Positions 1 through 7,929 of a stretch of 64,000 nucleotides of DNA are shown here, piece after piece. The first letter of the stretch is position 1, and each line of letters starts with the position of its first letter. Both the position numbers and the translations under genes were made by a program. The notes beneath the pieces were generated by a model. The model was given only the letters and a program-made list of their open reading frames with translations. It did not search any database and was not told where the DNA came from. Source of the stretch: Gemmatimonadota bacterium (GTDB taxonomy: Bacteria; Gemmatimonadota; Gemmatimonadetes; Gemmatimonadales; GWC2-71-9); assembly GCA_022563595.1 (NCBI GenBank), contig JADFNB010000004.1, positions 43,487 to 107,486 of the forward strand. Direction: 5' to 3'.

Positions 1-335
1 ACATATGTATCGTCCCTCCCAACTCGTTCGCCTTGGCGCGCTCGATCGAGTACTTTCGTATCCCGCGCAACGTGCTGACGATATGCGTCGGGAAGAGCAC
101 GTACGCTCGCTGCGGCATCATCACGAACGTCACGCCGTTCGAGCCTGAGTGGGAAGGGAACGTGACGCTCGAGATCTCGAATACCACGCCGTTGCCCGCC
201 AAAATCTACGCTGAGGAGGGGATCGCCCAGGTGCTCTTCTTCGAGGCAGATGACGATGACGTCTGCGAGACGTCCTACGCCGACCGAAAGGGGAAATACC
301 AGGCACAGCGCGGGGTGACGCTCCCGACGGTCTGA
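1..335 (+). CDS. dcd: dCTP deaminase, C-terminal part (5' end outside window)
   Basis: The reading frame is open from the window edge (frame of base 3) to TGA at 333-335. dCTP deaminase converts dCTP to dUTP in the cytoplasm and so feeds thymidylate synthesis. The visible about 110 residues carry the hallmark C-terminal half of the family: an [20 protein letters not shown] stretch, [34 protein letters not shown] and a closing [18 protein letters not shown]. An internal TTG at 33 is an artefact start, because conserved sequence continues upstream of it. The nucleophilic and catalytic region (RSS..R and the Glu) may lie partly outside. The next gene follows after 6 nt on the same strand. Confidence 0.93.
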   Translation, partial: ICIVPPNSFALARSIEYFRIPRNVLTICVGKSTYARCGIITNVTPFEPEWEGNVTLEISNTTPLPAKIYAEEGIAQVLFFEADDDDVCETSYADRKGKYQAQRGVTLPTV

Positions 336-341
336 GAGACG

Positions 342-1298
342 ATGGCGTTGGTCCGTTGTTCCAAGCACAGCATCCCCTACAACGATGCGAATCCCCGGGG
401 ATGTCCCGCCTGCTGGCAGGAGCAGGAAGGCAGGGGTGAGGCGGAGCTCATGCGTGAGCTGGCACGGGCCTCACGCAGCGTGCCGCATGTGGAGATCTTG
501 GAGCCCGATACGAGCGAGATCCCCAACCCGATCACCGCTGCGGACTGGCCGCCACCGGTCACCACCCCACCCAGGCTCCCTACGCGACCGCTCACCCGCG
601 CCGAGCGGTTGGTGCTGTTCCTCAACACGCACCGGACCGTGGTCGCCAGCGCGGGCGCCATCGCCGTAATCGCGGTGTTGCTATTGTATATCGCGCGGCC
701 GACCTTCACTCTGGGAAACGATCCGCCGCTCTTGCTGGAAGAGGCCCGCCCGTTCCCGGTGCAGCTGGGTATGGTGATCGACGGTGTCTTCGCGCTGTTC
801 GGCAGCGTTCCGCCTCGGGTGAATCCGGACAGCCCGTCGCTTGCCCGCTACCAATTCGAGCCGGGCGTCGTTGTCGACGCCTTGAACAGCACCGTCTACG
901 CCGTGACGCTCACCACGATCGACCGGGCGTGGAACGGGAATCGGGTAGGACTCCCGGAACGGCAGGCGCGGGGTCGGCTGGCCCTACTCGGCGCGATCCA
1001 AGAGCCGGACGACGCGACGCCGGCACCGTTCCCCGTGGGATCATACCTCGTGTACACCGAAGCAGCGGTTCGTCCCCGCCGGCGGCTGGTCGCCGAAATT
1101 CGACCGCCCAACGGGTGCTACGACGTGCAGGTCGATATCGCCCCGCGGATCATCGGGACCGTCACCCGCGGCGATGAATCGTTCGTCGTCGTCGCCCGCC
1201 GCGGGCGGCCGATGAAATGGGTTGCGGTCATGGTACGCGCGGTCAGTCGGACTATGGAGGGGCCGTATGCGGGGGCACCGGCGTGTGAGAATCCCTGA
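342..1298 (+). CDS. hypothetical protein with N-terminal Cys/His cluster and one membrane segment
   Basis: 318 residues, function not recognised. The N-terminus holds a possible zinc-binding knuckle (Cys6, His9, then CPAC at about 21-24). An acidic and Pro-rich linker follows, then one hydrophobic helix at about residues 107-124 (SAGAIAVIAVLLLYIA). A soluble domain of about 190 residues makes up the rest and contains no family motif I can name. The layout, a cytoplasmic zinc knuckle followed by one TM and an external domain, resembles many uncharacterised bacterial envelope proteins. It starts 6 nt after dcd and may be co-transcribed with it. Its 3' end abuts the decayed HTTM fragment on the other strand. 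Confidence 0.6.
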   Translation: MALVRCSKHSIPYNDANPRGCPACWQEQEGRGEAELMRELARASRSVPHVEILEPDTSEIPNPITAADWPPPVTTPPRLPTRPLTRAERLVLFLNTHRTVVASAGAIAVIAVLLLYIARPTFTLGNDPPLLLEEARPFPVQLGMVIDGVFALFGSVPPRVNPDSPSLARYQFEPGVVVDALNSTVYAVTLTTIDRAWNGNRVGLPERQARGRLALLGAIQEPDDATPAPFPVGSYLVYTEAAVRPRRRLVAEIRPPNGCYDVQVDIAPRIIGTVTRGDESFVVVARRGRPMKWVAVMVRAVSRTMEGPYAGAPACENP

Positions 1299-1299
1299 G

Positions 1300-1590
1300 C
1301 GAGGATGCGGACGGCCTTGCGCCTCGACACCCAATCCCAATCGACGCACAGGACCACGAGCCATGCCTCTCCGACGTGGATGCCCATGGTGATCAGAATA
1401 GCCGCATGAAACAGGATCGCTATGGGCATGAGTAGGAGTCGCGCGCGCCGCCAGAACACCGCGACGATGAGCGCCCACTCGAAAACGACCGTCCCAATCC
1501 CGATCGTGCTCAGCAATACCGGCTGATCGGCGATCCACCGCGCCAAGCTGCGGGTCAGGACGGAGACCGGGATGTACTGACTTGACCTGC
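1300..1590 (-). pseudogene. remnant of an HTTM / vitamin K-dependent gamma-carboxylase-like membrane protein
   Basis: The minus-strand frame between the two flanking plus-strand genes encodes about 95 residues that read like the C-terminal half of an HTTM-domain protein. A SSQYIPVSVLTRSLARWIA segment is followed by DQPVLLSTIGIGTVVFEWAL, an RRARLL turn, and then a helix with the typical LFHAAILITMGIHVGEAW. The frame continues in both directions into the neighbouring coding genes without further family likeness, and it has no plausible start codon with a ribosome site. I therefore call it a decayed or truncated copy, not a working gene. This assignment comes from motif memory only. Confidence 0.42.
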
Positions 1591-1619
1591 ACCACACACG
1601 ATGCCGGAGGATCACCCAC

Positions 1620-2528
1620 ATGCTGCTCAACCATCGTAGTGTAACCGTCGCCTCGGCCACGATCATCATGATCGCCTGCGGGCCGGCCGAAGAAGCGACC
1701 CCTGGCACTCCAATCGAGATTGCCGAAGTCGGATTCGCGACCCCCGAGTCCGTATTGCACGATCCCGTGGCCGACCGCTACCTGGTCTCCAACATCAACG
1801 GGAACCCCCTGATGAAGGACGACAACGGGTTCATCTCGCGTCTCTCCCCTACAGGCGAGGTGGAGCAGCTCAAGTGGATCGACGGTGAACGGGATGACGT
1901 GACTCTGCACGCTCCCAAGGGAATGGCGCTGATCGGGGACACGTTGTTCGTGGCCGATATCGACGTGGTGCGGTTGTTCGACCGCGAGTCGGGCGCAGCG
2001 CTGGGTGAGCGGCCCGTTCCAGGTGCGACGTTCCTGAACGATCTCACGGTCGGGACTGACGGCCTGCTCTACGTTACCGACAGTGGGCTGCGCGCCGGAC
2101 AAGGGGGGTTCGAGGACTCGGGGACCGACGCGCTCTGGCGTTTCGAGCCCGACGGCACGCCGCGCTCGATCGTCTCCGGACCCGGCCTAGGCCGGCCCAA
2201 CGGGATCGTGGCCGACAGCGCCGGCATCACCGTCGTGACCTTCGGATCGGGAACGATCTACCACCTCGACCCGGCGACGGGCCAGCGTACCGACCTCCGG
2301 ATGCCGGCACAGGGCCAACTCGACGGCGTGGTTCGCCTCTCTGACGGAAGTCTGTTGATTTCGAGCTGGGCGGCGTCCGCCGTCTACCGGCTCTCGGTAG
2401 CCGGGGAATTCACCGTGGTGGCAGAGAGCGTTCCCGCACCCGCCGACATCGGCTACGACGTCGGGCGGGGCCGGCTGCTGATCCCGCTGTTCACGGACAA
2501 CCGGGTGCTGGTGCGCGAGGTAAGGTAG
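1620..2528 (+). CDS. SMP-30/gluconolactonase-like beta-propeller lipoprotein
   Basis: 302 residues. The N-terminus is a lipoprotein signal ending MIAC (Cys20 the likely lipidated residue), so the protein should sit on the periplasmic or outer-membrane face. The rest is a six-bladed propeller of the SMP-30/gluconolactonase/LRE type. Blade motifs are visible, such as FATPESVLHDPVADRYLVS, APKGMALIGDTLFVAD and LNDLTVGTDGLLYVTDSG. Members hydrolyse sugar lactones or simply bind ligands; the catalytic activity cannot be read here. The start ATG at 1620 is supported by a GGAGGA ribosome site about 9 nt upstream. It converges with the secreted protein gene at 2557. Confidence 0.7.
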   Translation: MLLNHRSVTVASATIIMIACGPAEEATPGTPIEIAEVGFATPESVLHDPVADRYLVSNINGNPLMKDDNGFISRLSPTGEVEQLKWIDGERDDVTLHAPKGMALIGDTLFVADIDVVRLFDRESGAALGERPVPGATFLNDLTVGTDGLLYVTDSGLRAGQGGFEDSGTDALWRFEPDGTPRSIVSGPGLGRPNGIVADSAGITVVTFGSGTIYHLDPATGQRTDLRMPAQGQLDGVVRLSDGSLLISSWAASAVYRLSVAGEFTVVAESVPAPADIGYDVGRGRLLIPLFTDNRVLVREVR

Positions 2529-2556
2529 GCAGGCGCACGCTCACAACTCCCGCGGG

Positions 2557-3312
2557 CTAGCGGAGCGGCTTTGCCTGGCTGCGCCCGAAGTTGACTCGCT
2601 CGGTGTCCCAGGCCAGTACCACCAGCCGGGCGCCATTGGGCAGGTCGGCCAACCAGATCGTTCCCTCGAAGATGTTCGGCTCGCCCGCGTAGCGGAGCGG
2701 CGCCTCCCGCACCAGCTCACCCCCGGCGTAGACGCGGGCTGTGACGGTGAGCCGGTCGGCGTCCCACAACCCGCCGGGCGTGAACGGGCATCCGCACAGC
2801 ATCCGAATCCGCGTACGCACCCTCACATCGCCGCGGGTGGCGACGGTGGGTTCCAGCAACTCCACAATAAACCCGTGGAGGTTCAGGACGATCCCGTCAC
2901 CGGTGATGTGCTGGCCCGGTACCAGGAGAACCGACTTGACGGCGCGCTGGGTGGCGAACTCGTAGCCGAGCGGACCCTCACCGACCACCTCGACGACGGT
3001 TGGAGTATCGATCTGGATAGCCGCCGTGAAATGGGCCGCCCTCTCCCGCTTGAAGATGGACGCCCCGCGGGCACGTGGCTCCACCATGATCGCCCGCGTG
3101 TCGCCGGTCCCTCCCTCCTGTACTCCCGCCGCGAGCACCTCTCCCGTAGCGGCGTTGCGGATGATCACCCGCGCGCCACCGACGCCGGTACCGATGATCT
3201 TGGCGTCGTTTGCCACGACGCGCACCGTAATGCGCGTCTCCTGTGCCACGAGTGCGCCCACAACCCATGCCGCCGCCAAGCCTGCGATGAACGCCGTCCG
3301 AACGATCTTCAT
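2557..3312 (-). CDS. secreted hypothetical protein
   Basis: 251 residues from the ATG at 3312. That ATG is preceded by GAGGAAC and begins a classic signal peptide (MKIVRTAFIAGLAAAWVVGA, cleavage after LVAQ). The mature part contains a repeat-poor all-beta pattern (ITVRVVANDAK..., VIIRNAATGEVLA, VEVVGEGPLGYEF) and a CGCPF pair of cysteines in the second half. I recognise no enzyme motif. It may be an extracellular or periplasmic carbohydrate-, metal- or polymer-binding protein. An in-frame ATG at 3366 lies only 6 nt from the predicted transcription start and would add 18 residues before the signal peptide; I prefer 3312. Confidence 0.6.
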   Translation of the reverse strand: MKIVRTAFIAGLAAAWVVGALVAQETRITVRVVANDAKIIGTGVGGARVIIRNAATGEVLAAGVQEGGTGDTRAIMVEPRARGASIFKRERAAHFTAAIQIDTPTVVEVVGEGPLGYEFATQRAVKSVLLVPGQHITGDGIVLNLHGFIVELLEPTVATRGDVRVRTRIRMLCGCPFTPGGLWDADRLTVTARVYAGGELVREAPLRYAGEPNIFEGTIWLADLPNGARLVVLAWDTERVNFGRSQAKPLR

Positions 3313-3378
3313 GCTCTGGTTCCTCGACCATGCTGTGTGGTAACGATCGCCCTGATCGTCTCTCATTTGCCAAGTTAC

Positions 3379-3406
3379 ACTATATTCTTAAGCCACCGCC
3401 ACTCAA
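3379..3406 (-). promoter_or_regulatory. sigma70-like promoter of the secreted protein gene
   Basis: Read on the minus strand, TTGAGT (3401-3406) is followed by a 16-nt spacer and TATAGT (3379-3384). The predicted transcript starts near 3372, about 60 nt ahead of the chosen ATG at 3312. The region is shared with the divergent GNAT gene, whose GTG lies at 3416. Confidence 0.4.
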
Positions 3407-3415
3407 CCAGGCCCT

Positions 3416-4231
3416 GTGCCCATCAACAGCATCGTAGTCCGGTCCCTCGACTCGCACGCCGATCTCCTCGCGTGCGTAGCCCTACAACAGGCCACCTGGG
3501 GCAAGCAGTTCCGAGAACTCGTTCCGCCAGCCATGCTCCTGGTCGTGGAGAAGATGGGCGGGATTCTGGCCGGCGCGTTTGACGGCGGCCGGCTGGTAGG
3601 ATTCGTGTTCGGTGTCACCGGGCTCAAAGACGGCCGGCTAGCGCACTGGTCGCACATGCTGGCGGTGGACGAGAGACTGCGGGACCGCGGTATCGGGTGC
3701 CGTCTCAAGCAGTACCAGCGCGACCGGCTGGCGGCAATGGGAGTCGACCGGATGTACTGGACCTACGACCCGCTCGTCGCCCGCAACGCTCATCTCAACC
3801 TGAACCGGCTTGGCGCAAGGGTCTTTGAGTACGTGCGCGACATGTACGGTGACGATCCCGCCAGCACGATGGACGCTGTGATCGGGACCGATCGGTTTGT
3901 GGTGGAGTGGGATCTGACGGCCCCTCCGCCAACCTCCCAAGACGGACAGATGGACAGACGTACAGATGGACAGACGGACAGAGGGACAGACCGGCCGCCC
4001 GTCATCGACCTGGAGTCGGACGAACTCCCGGAGATCGACCCCCTCGGCGTGGCGATCCCGGCGGACATTCATGAGTTGACGGAGCGGCGCCCGGACGAGG
4101 CGCGCGCCTGGCGCGCCGCCACTCGCCGAGCCTTCGAGCACTATCTTCCCGGTGGATACCGGGTCACCCGGCTCGATACCGCTCCGGACACGGACCGGTC
4201 CTATTACGTGCTGGAACGGTCGGCCACATGA
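3416..4231 (+). CDS. GNAT-family acyltransferase (COG3375 type), probable D-amino acid N-succinyltransferase
   Basis: 271 residues from GTG at 3416. The GNAT core shows LAHWSHMLAVDERLRDRGIG (acetyl-CoA pyrophosphate loop, R-x-x-G-I-G) and WTYDPLVARNAHLNLNRLGA, the signature of the COG3375 group found beside enolase-superfamily racemases. In Geobacillus kaustophilus such a gene encodes succinyl-CoA:D-amino acid N-succinyltransferase, the first step of D- to L-amino acid conversion. A linker at about residues 176-192 is encoded by an octanucleotide repeat and reads DGQMDRRTDGQTDRGTDRP. A family-typical C-terminal part follows (IPADIHELTERRPDEARAWR...FEHYLPGGYRV). The stop overlaps the next ATG (ATGA at 4228). 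Substrate is inferred from context. Confidence 0.75.
   Translation: MPINSIVVRSLDSHADLLACVALQQATWGKQFRELVPPAMLLVVEKMGGILAGAFDGGRLVGFVFGVTGLKDGRLAHWSHMLAVDERLRDRGIGCRLKQYQRDRLAAMGVDRMYWTYDPLVARNAHLNLNRLGARVFEYVRDMYGDDPASTMDAVIGTDRFVVEWDLTAPPPTSQDGQMDRRTDGQTDRGTDRPPVIDLESDELPEIDPLGVAIPADIHELTERRPDEARAWRAATRRAFEHYLPGGYRVTRLDTAPDTDRSYYVLERSAT
3941..3990 (+). repeat. octanucleotide tandem repeat (GAYGGACA, about six copies) inside the GNAT gene
   Basis: Six slightly varied 8-bp units run head to tail: GACGGACA, GATGGACA, GACGTACA, GATGGACA, GACGGACA, GAGGGACA, plus GA. Three units equal 24 bp, so the protein shows an 8-residue period (DGQMDRRT, DGQTDRGT). Because 8 is not a multiple of 3, gain or loss of one unit would shift the frame. 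Confidence 0.85.
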
Positions 4232-5355
4232 TCCAGATAACCGGCATTACCCTGCGCGACATCACGCTCCCGCTCAAAACGCCGTTTCGCATCTCGTCGG
4301 GCGTGACCACAGTCCGTCGGATCATGCTCGTGGCGGTCGAAGATGCGGATGGAGCGGTCGGGTGGGGCGAGTGCGTCGCCGACCGGGAACCGCATTACTC
4401 GGCGGAGACGATCGAGACATGCCGGCTCGCGCTGCGCGCCTGGGTGGCGCCGCGCGTGCTCGGCAAACAGTTCGCTCGCGCAGCCGACATCCATACGGCG
4501 CTGGAGCGTGACTTCAAGGGCCATCGAATGGCCAAGGCCGCGGTCGAGATGGCCGTATGGGCACTCGAAGCGGAGCGCGCCGGCATCGCACTCGCCGTGC
4601 TGCTCGGCGGCACGCGCGACATGATCGATGTCGGGATCTCACTCGGTATCCAGGATAGCCCCGACGCATTGGTCGAGCAGGCCCGCGCCGCCCGCGGGCA
4701 GGGGTACAGGCGCATCAAGCTCAAGGTCGCACCCGGCCGCGATCTCGACTACGTGCGTGCGGTGCGGGAGGCGTTGGGAAACGACCTGACCCTCTCGGTA
4801 GATGCGAACGCGGCCTACCGACTCGAGGACGCTGAGCATCTGGCGGGGTTCGACGAGTTCGGCCTCGTGATGATCGAGCAGCCGTTCGAGGCCGAGGACC
4901 TGCGGCGGCACGCGGAGTTGCAGCGACGATTGCGTACGCCGCTCTGTCTCGACGAGTCCATCACCAGCGCCAATCGCGCTGAAGATGCGATGGCCCTCGG
5001 GAGCGCCCGGATCATCAACATCAAGCCGGGTCGCGCGGGTGGTTTCACCTCGGCGAAAGCAATCCACGACATCTGCGCCGCCCATGACATTCCAGTCTGG
5101 TGCGGCGGGATGTTGGAAACTGGGATAGGGCGGGCCCACAACGTGGCCCTCGCGTCGCTTCCCCACTTCACGCTACCCGGTGACTTGAGCCCGAGCGCTC
5201 GTTACTGGGAGCAGGACATCGTGACGCCGGAGTGGACGATGACGGCCGACGGGCGGGTACGCGTTCCACGGGATCGGCCCGGACTCGGTGTGGACGTCAA
5301 TATGGACCGCATCGACGACCTCACCGTGCGCACCGAGGCCTTGAGAGCACCATGA
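4228..5355 (+). CDS. N-acyl (N-succinyl) amino acid racemase / o-succinylbenzoate synthase family
   Basis: 375 residues of the enolase superfamily, MLE subgroup. The second catalytic lysine motif is YRRIKLKV (K-x-K). Metal ligands are in SVDANAAY, MIEQPF and LCLDESI, and the opposite-face lysine is in INIKPGRAGG. This is the full OSBS/NSAR active site. OSBS makes menaquinone precursors, but there are no other men genes here. The flanking GNAT and M20 genes fit N-succinylamino acid racemase instead, which epimerises N-succinyl-D-amino acids. Both ends overlap neighbours by ATGA, so translation of the three genes is coupled. Confidence 0.85.
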   Translation: MIQITGITLRDITLPLKTPFRISSGVTTVRRIMLVAVEDADGAVGWGECVADREPHYSAETIETCRLALRAWVAPRVLGKQFARAADIHTALERDFKGHRMAKAAVEMAVWALEAERAGIALAVLLGGTRDMIDVGISLGIQDSPDALVEQARAARGQGYRRIKLKVAPGRDLDYVRAVREALGNDLTLSVDANAAYRLEDAEHLAGFDEFGLVMIEQPFEAEDLRRHAELQRRLRTPLCLDESITSANRAEDAMALGSARIINIKPGRAGGFTSAKAIHDICAAHDIPVWCGGMLETGIGRAHNVALASLPHFTLPGDLSPSARYWEQDIVTPEWTMTADGRVRVPRDRPGLGVDVNMDRIDDLTVRTEALRAP

Positions 5356-6536
5356 ACCCCGCAACCGAGACACTCGTTCCACCCAAGCTCCGCGATGAGT
5401 TGTTCGCCTTGCGACACGAACTGCACAGGCACCCCGAACTGGCGTCCGAGGAGCAGGAGACCGCTGAGCGTCTCGAGGCCGCGCTCGAGCGTGCGGCTCC
5501 GGGCACGGTGCGACGCATCGCCGGCACCGGCGTGGTGGGTCGCATCAAGGGCAGGAACGCCAATGCTCCGGTAGTAGCCGTGCGTGGTGACATAGACGCA
5601 CTACCGGTGCAGGAAGCAACCGGCTGGGAGTTCCAATCGGTGAACGCTGGGGTCATGCATGCGTGCGGACACGACGTGCACGCCTCCTGGGCCGTCGGCG
5701 CGGCGCACCTGCTCGCAGCCGAACCCGCCGAGGGCGATGTGGTCATCGTGCTGCAACCGGCCGAGGAGACCGGACGAGGGGCACCGGCGGTCCTGGAGAG
5801 CGGCGCGCTCGACGACGTGGTCATGATCTTCGGGGCGCACGTGGACATGCAGTTTGCGTTGGGCGAGGTCGTGGCCGAAGAGGGCCCCGTCGCCGGCTCC
5901 ACCGATCAGTTCGAGATCGAGATCGTAGGGCGGGGCGCCCATGCCGCACGCCCGCACGAAGCGGAGGACCCCATCGTTGCCGCCGCCGCCATCATCGGCG
6001 CGCTGCAGCGAATCGTGTCGCGGCGTCTCGCGCCCGGCGAGCCCGGCGTCGTAACGGTCGGCATCATCCGGGCGGGCACCGCGTCAAACGTCATTCCGGA
6101 GCGCGCCTTGCTCACAGGCACGCTCCGCGCCGTCCAGACCTCCACGCGCCGCGTGTTGCGGGATCAGCTCCGCGCGACGGCAACAGCAACCGCGGAAGCG
6201 CACGGTGTGCGCGCGGAGGTCACGATCAGCCACGGCCCGCCGCCGATCATCAACGTGCCCGAACCGATCTCCTGGGCCCGTGCCGCCGTAGGTCATCTGC
6301 TCGGCGACGGATCGCTGGTCAGGCTTCCCGCGCCGAACCTGGGCGGGGAAGATTTCGCCTACTACCTGGAGAAAATGGGCGGCTGTTTCCTTCGGATCGG
6401 CGCGCGTGGGCCCGATCGAGACCCCATACCAGCGCACAGCGCGCACTTCCTCCCGCACGACGACGCGGTCCTGGTCGGAGCCGCCGTGTTGGCGGAAACG
6501 GCACGGAGGGCATCCGCAGCGCTCGCGCGGCGGTAG
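5352..6536 (+). CDS. M20D-family metallo-amidohydrolase, probable N-succinyl-L-amino acid desuccinylase
   Basis: 394 residues from the ATG at 5352, which overlaps the stop of the racemase gene. Family motifs are AVRGDIDALPVQE, HACGHDVHASWAVGAAHLL (Cys/His metal ligands), LQPAEETGRGAP (catalytic Glu pair) and the late NLGGEDFAYYLEKMGG. M20D enzymes remove acyl groups from N-acyl amino acids. As third gene of the operon it should release the free L-amino acid after racemisation, pulling the pathway forward. General hippurate or IAA-amino acid hydrolase activity remains possible. It converges with nhaA. Confidence 0.85.
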   Translation: MNPATETLVPPKLRDELFALRHELHRHPELASEEQETAERLEAALERAAPGTVRRIAGTGVVGRIKGRNANAPVVAVRGDIDALPVQEATGWEFQSVNAGVMHACGHDVHASWAVGAAHLLAAEPAEGDVVIVLQPAEETGRGAPAVLESGALDDVVMIFGAHVDMQFALGEVVAEEGPVAGSTDQFEIEIVGRGAHAARPHEAEDPIVAAAAIIGALQRIVSRRLAPGEPGVVTVGIIRAGTASNVIPERALLTGTLRAVQTSTRRVLRDQLRATATATAEAHGVRAEVTISHGPPPIINVPEPISWARAAVGHLLGDGSLVRLPAPNLGGEDFAYYLEKMGGCFLRIGARGPDRDPIPAHSAHFLPHDDAVLVGAAVLAETARRASAALARR

Positions 6537-6587
6537 CGGACGAAGGGCCACCCCGCCCCCCGTACCCCCGCCACCCCTCCCGACGGT

Positions 6588-7901
6588 TTAGGACCGCGCT
6601 TTCCCGCCGGCCAGGATCACCACCCCGACGACACCCGCAACCAGCGACGCTACCAGCACGCCGATCTTCGCGTAATCCAACAGGTACGATGTGCCAAACG
6701 CCTGGTCGGCGATGAAGAGCGACATCGTGAATCCGATCCCTGCGAGCGCGGCGGCGCCGATCAGTTGCCGCCACGTCATCCCACGGGGACGTGTTGCGAT
6801 CCCGCTGGTAACGGCGAGCCAGGCAAATCCGGTCACGCCTACCAGCTTGCCGACCACGAGACCGAGGATGACGCCGATAGACACGGGATGCACCAGTGCA
6901 TCTCCGAGATCCGATCCTATCGTCACGCCTGCGTTGGCGAGGGCAAAGATAGGCATGATGAAAAAAATCACCCACGGATGGAGCGCGTGTTCCAGGCGCT
7001 GGAGCGGTGTTTCCACCTGCTCTACCAGCGAGGCGAGGCCGTAGACCGCCTCCTGTTGCTCACCGGTGAGCGGGTGGATGTTCGGCTCCACATCCACGGT
7101 CTCCAGCCGATCCAGGATCTCCCGGCTCTTGGCGCGGAACACCCCCGTGTTGATCCGCGCCGTCGCCGGGATGGTGAGCGCCGCCAGGATACCGGCGATC
7201 GTCGGGTGCACACCCGACTGGAGGAACGCCACCCAGAGCAAGGCACCGAGCACGCCGTAGAAGGCTGGCCTGCGCACCCCCGCCAGGTTGAGGACGACCA
7301 TTGCCCCGAAGATGGCGGCGGCGGCGGCGAGCATATGCCACGACACCTCCGCCGTATAGAAGAGCGCAATCACCAGCACCGCGCCGAGGTCGTCGACGAT
7401 GGCCAGGGCGGCGAGAAAGACCTTCAACGAAAGCGGCACACGGTCGCCCAGCAGGGCCAAGACGCCCAAGGCAAACGCGATGTCGGTAGCCATCGGGATG
7501 CCCCAACCGTTCGCCGTGGGCCCGCCGAGGTTGAACGCGAGGAAGATGCTGGCGGGCACGACCATGCCACCAAGGGCGGCCGCCGCAGGGAGCGCTGCCT
7601 GCCGCGGCGATGCAAGCTCCCCCACCAGCACTTCGCGCTTGATCTCCAGTCCGATAACGAAGAAGAACACCGCCATCAGCCCGTCGTTCACCCAGTGGAC
7701 CAGGTCCTTGGCGATGATCCACTTCCCCACCCCGATCGTGATCGTGGTGTGCCAAAAGGCGGAGTAGCTCTCCGCCCACGGTGAGTTGGCCAGCCCCAGA
7801 GCCGTGGCCATACAGACCAGGAGCAGTATCCCTCCGGCTGCCTCGAGCCGGAAGAATTCCTGGAACGCCCGCAGCATGCCCCGGGACGCAGGCGGCGCCA
7901 T
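6588..7901 (-). CDS. nhaA: Na+/H+ antiporter NhaA
   Basis: 437 residues, polytopic inner-membrane protein that exports Na+ in exchange for H+. Diagnostic segments include the N-terminal RLEAAGGILLLVCMATALGLANSPW, FFFVIGLEIKREVLVGEL, PMATDIAFALGVLALLG and the ion-binding pair in AALAIVDDLGAVLVIALFY (the two Asp correspond to Asp163/164 of E. coli NhaA). The start is taken at ATG 7901, 28 nt after the preceding amidohydrolase. The frame stays open upstream to 8060, but that part lies inside the neighbouring gene and shows no conservation. It may be co-transcribed with the amidohydrolase genes. Confidence 0.95.
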   Translation of the reverse strand: MAPPASRGMLRAFQEFFRLEAAGGILLLVCMATALGLANSPWAESYSAFWHTTITIGVGKWIIAKDLVHWVNDGLMAVFFFVIGLEIKREVLVGELASPRQAALPAAAALGGMVVPASIFLAFNLGGPTANGWGIPMATDIAFALGVLALLGDRVPLSLKVFLAALAIVDDLGAVLVIALFYTAEVSWHMLAAAAAIFGAMVVLNLAGVRRPAFYGVLGALLWVAFLQSGVHPTIAGILAALTIPATARINTGVFRAKSREILDRLETVDVEPNIHPLTGEQQEAVYGLASLVEQVETPLQRLEHALHPWVIFFIMPIFALANAGVTIGSDLGDALVHPVSIGVILGLVVGKLVGVTGFAWLAVTSGIATRPRGMTWRQLIGAAALAGIGFTMSLFIADQAFGTSYLLDYAKIGVLVASLVAGVVGVVILAGGKARS

Positions 7902-7929
7902 GGAGTAGGGAATTAGGCGACCCGCTGGC

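Noticed and set aside
3941..3990. CRISPR-like array
   Set aside because: Units are 8 bp, contiguous and without spacers; no cas genes. It is a simple tandem repeat.
4228..5355. menC (o-succinylbenzoate synthase) for menaquinone
   Set aside because: The residues are shared with OSBS, but flanking N-acyltransferase and M20 genes and lack of other men genes favour the N-succinylamino acid racemase role.
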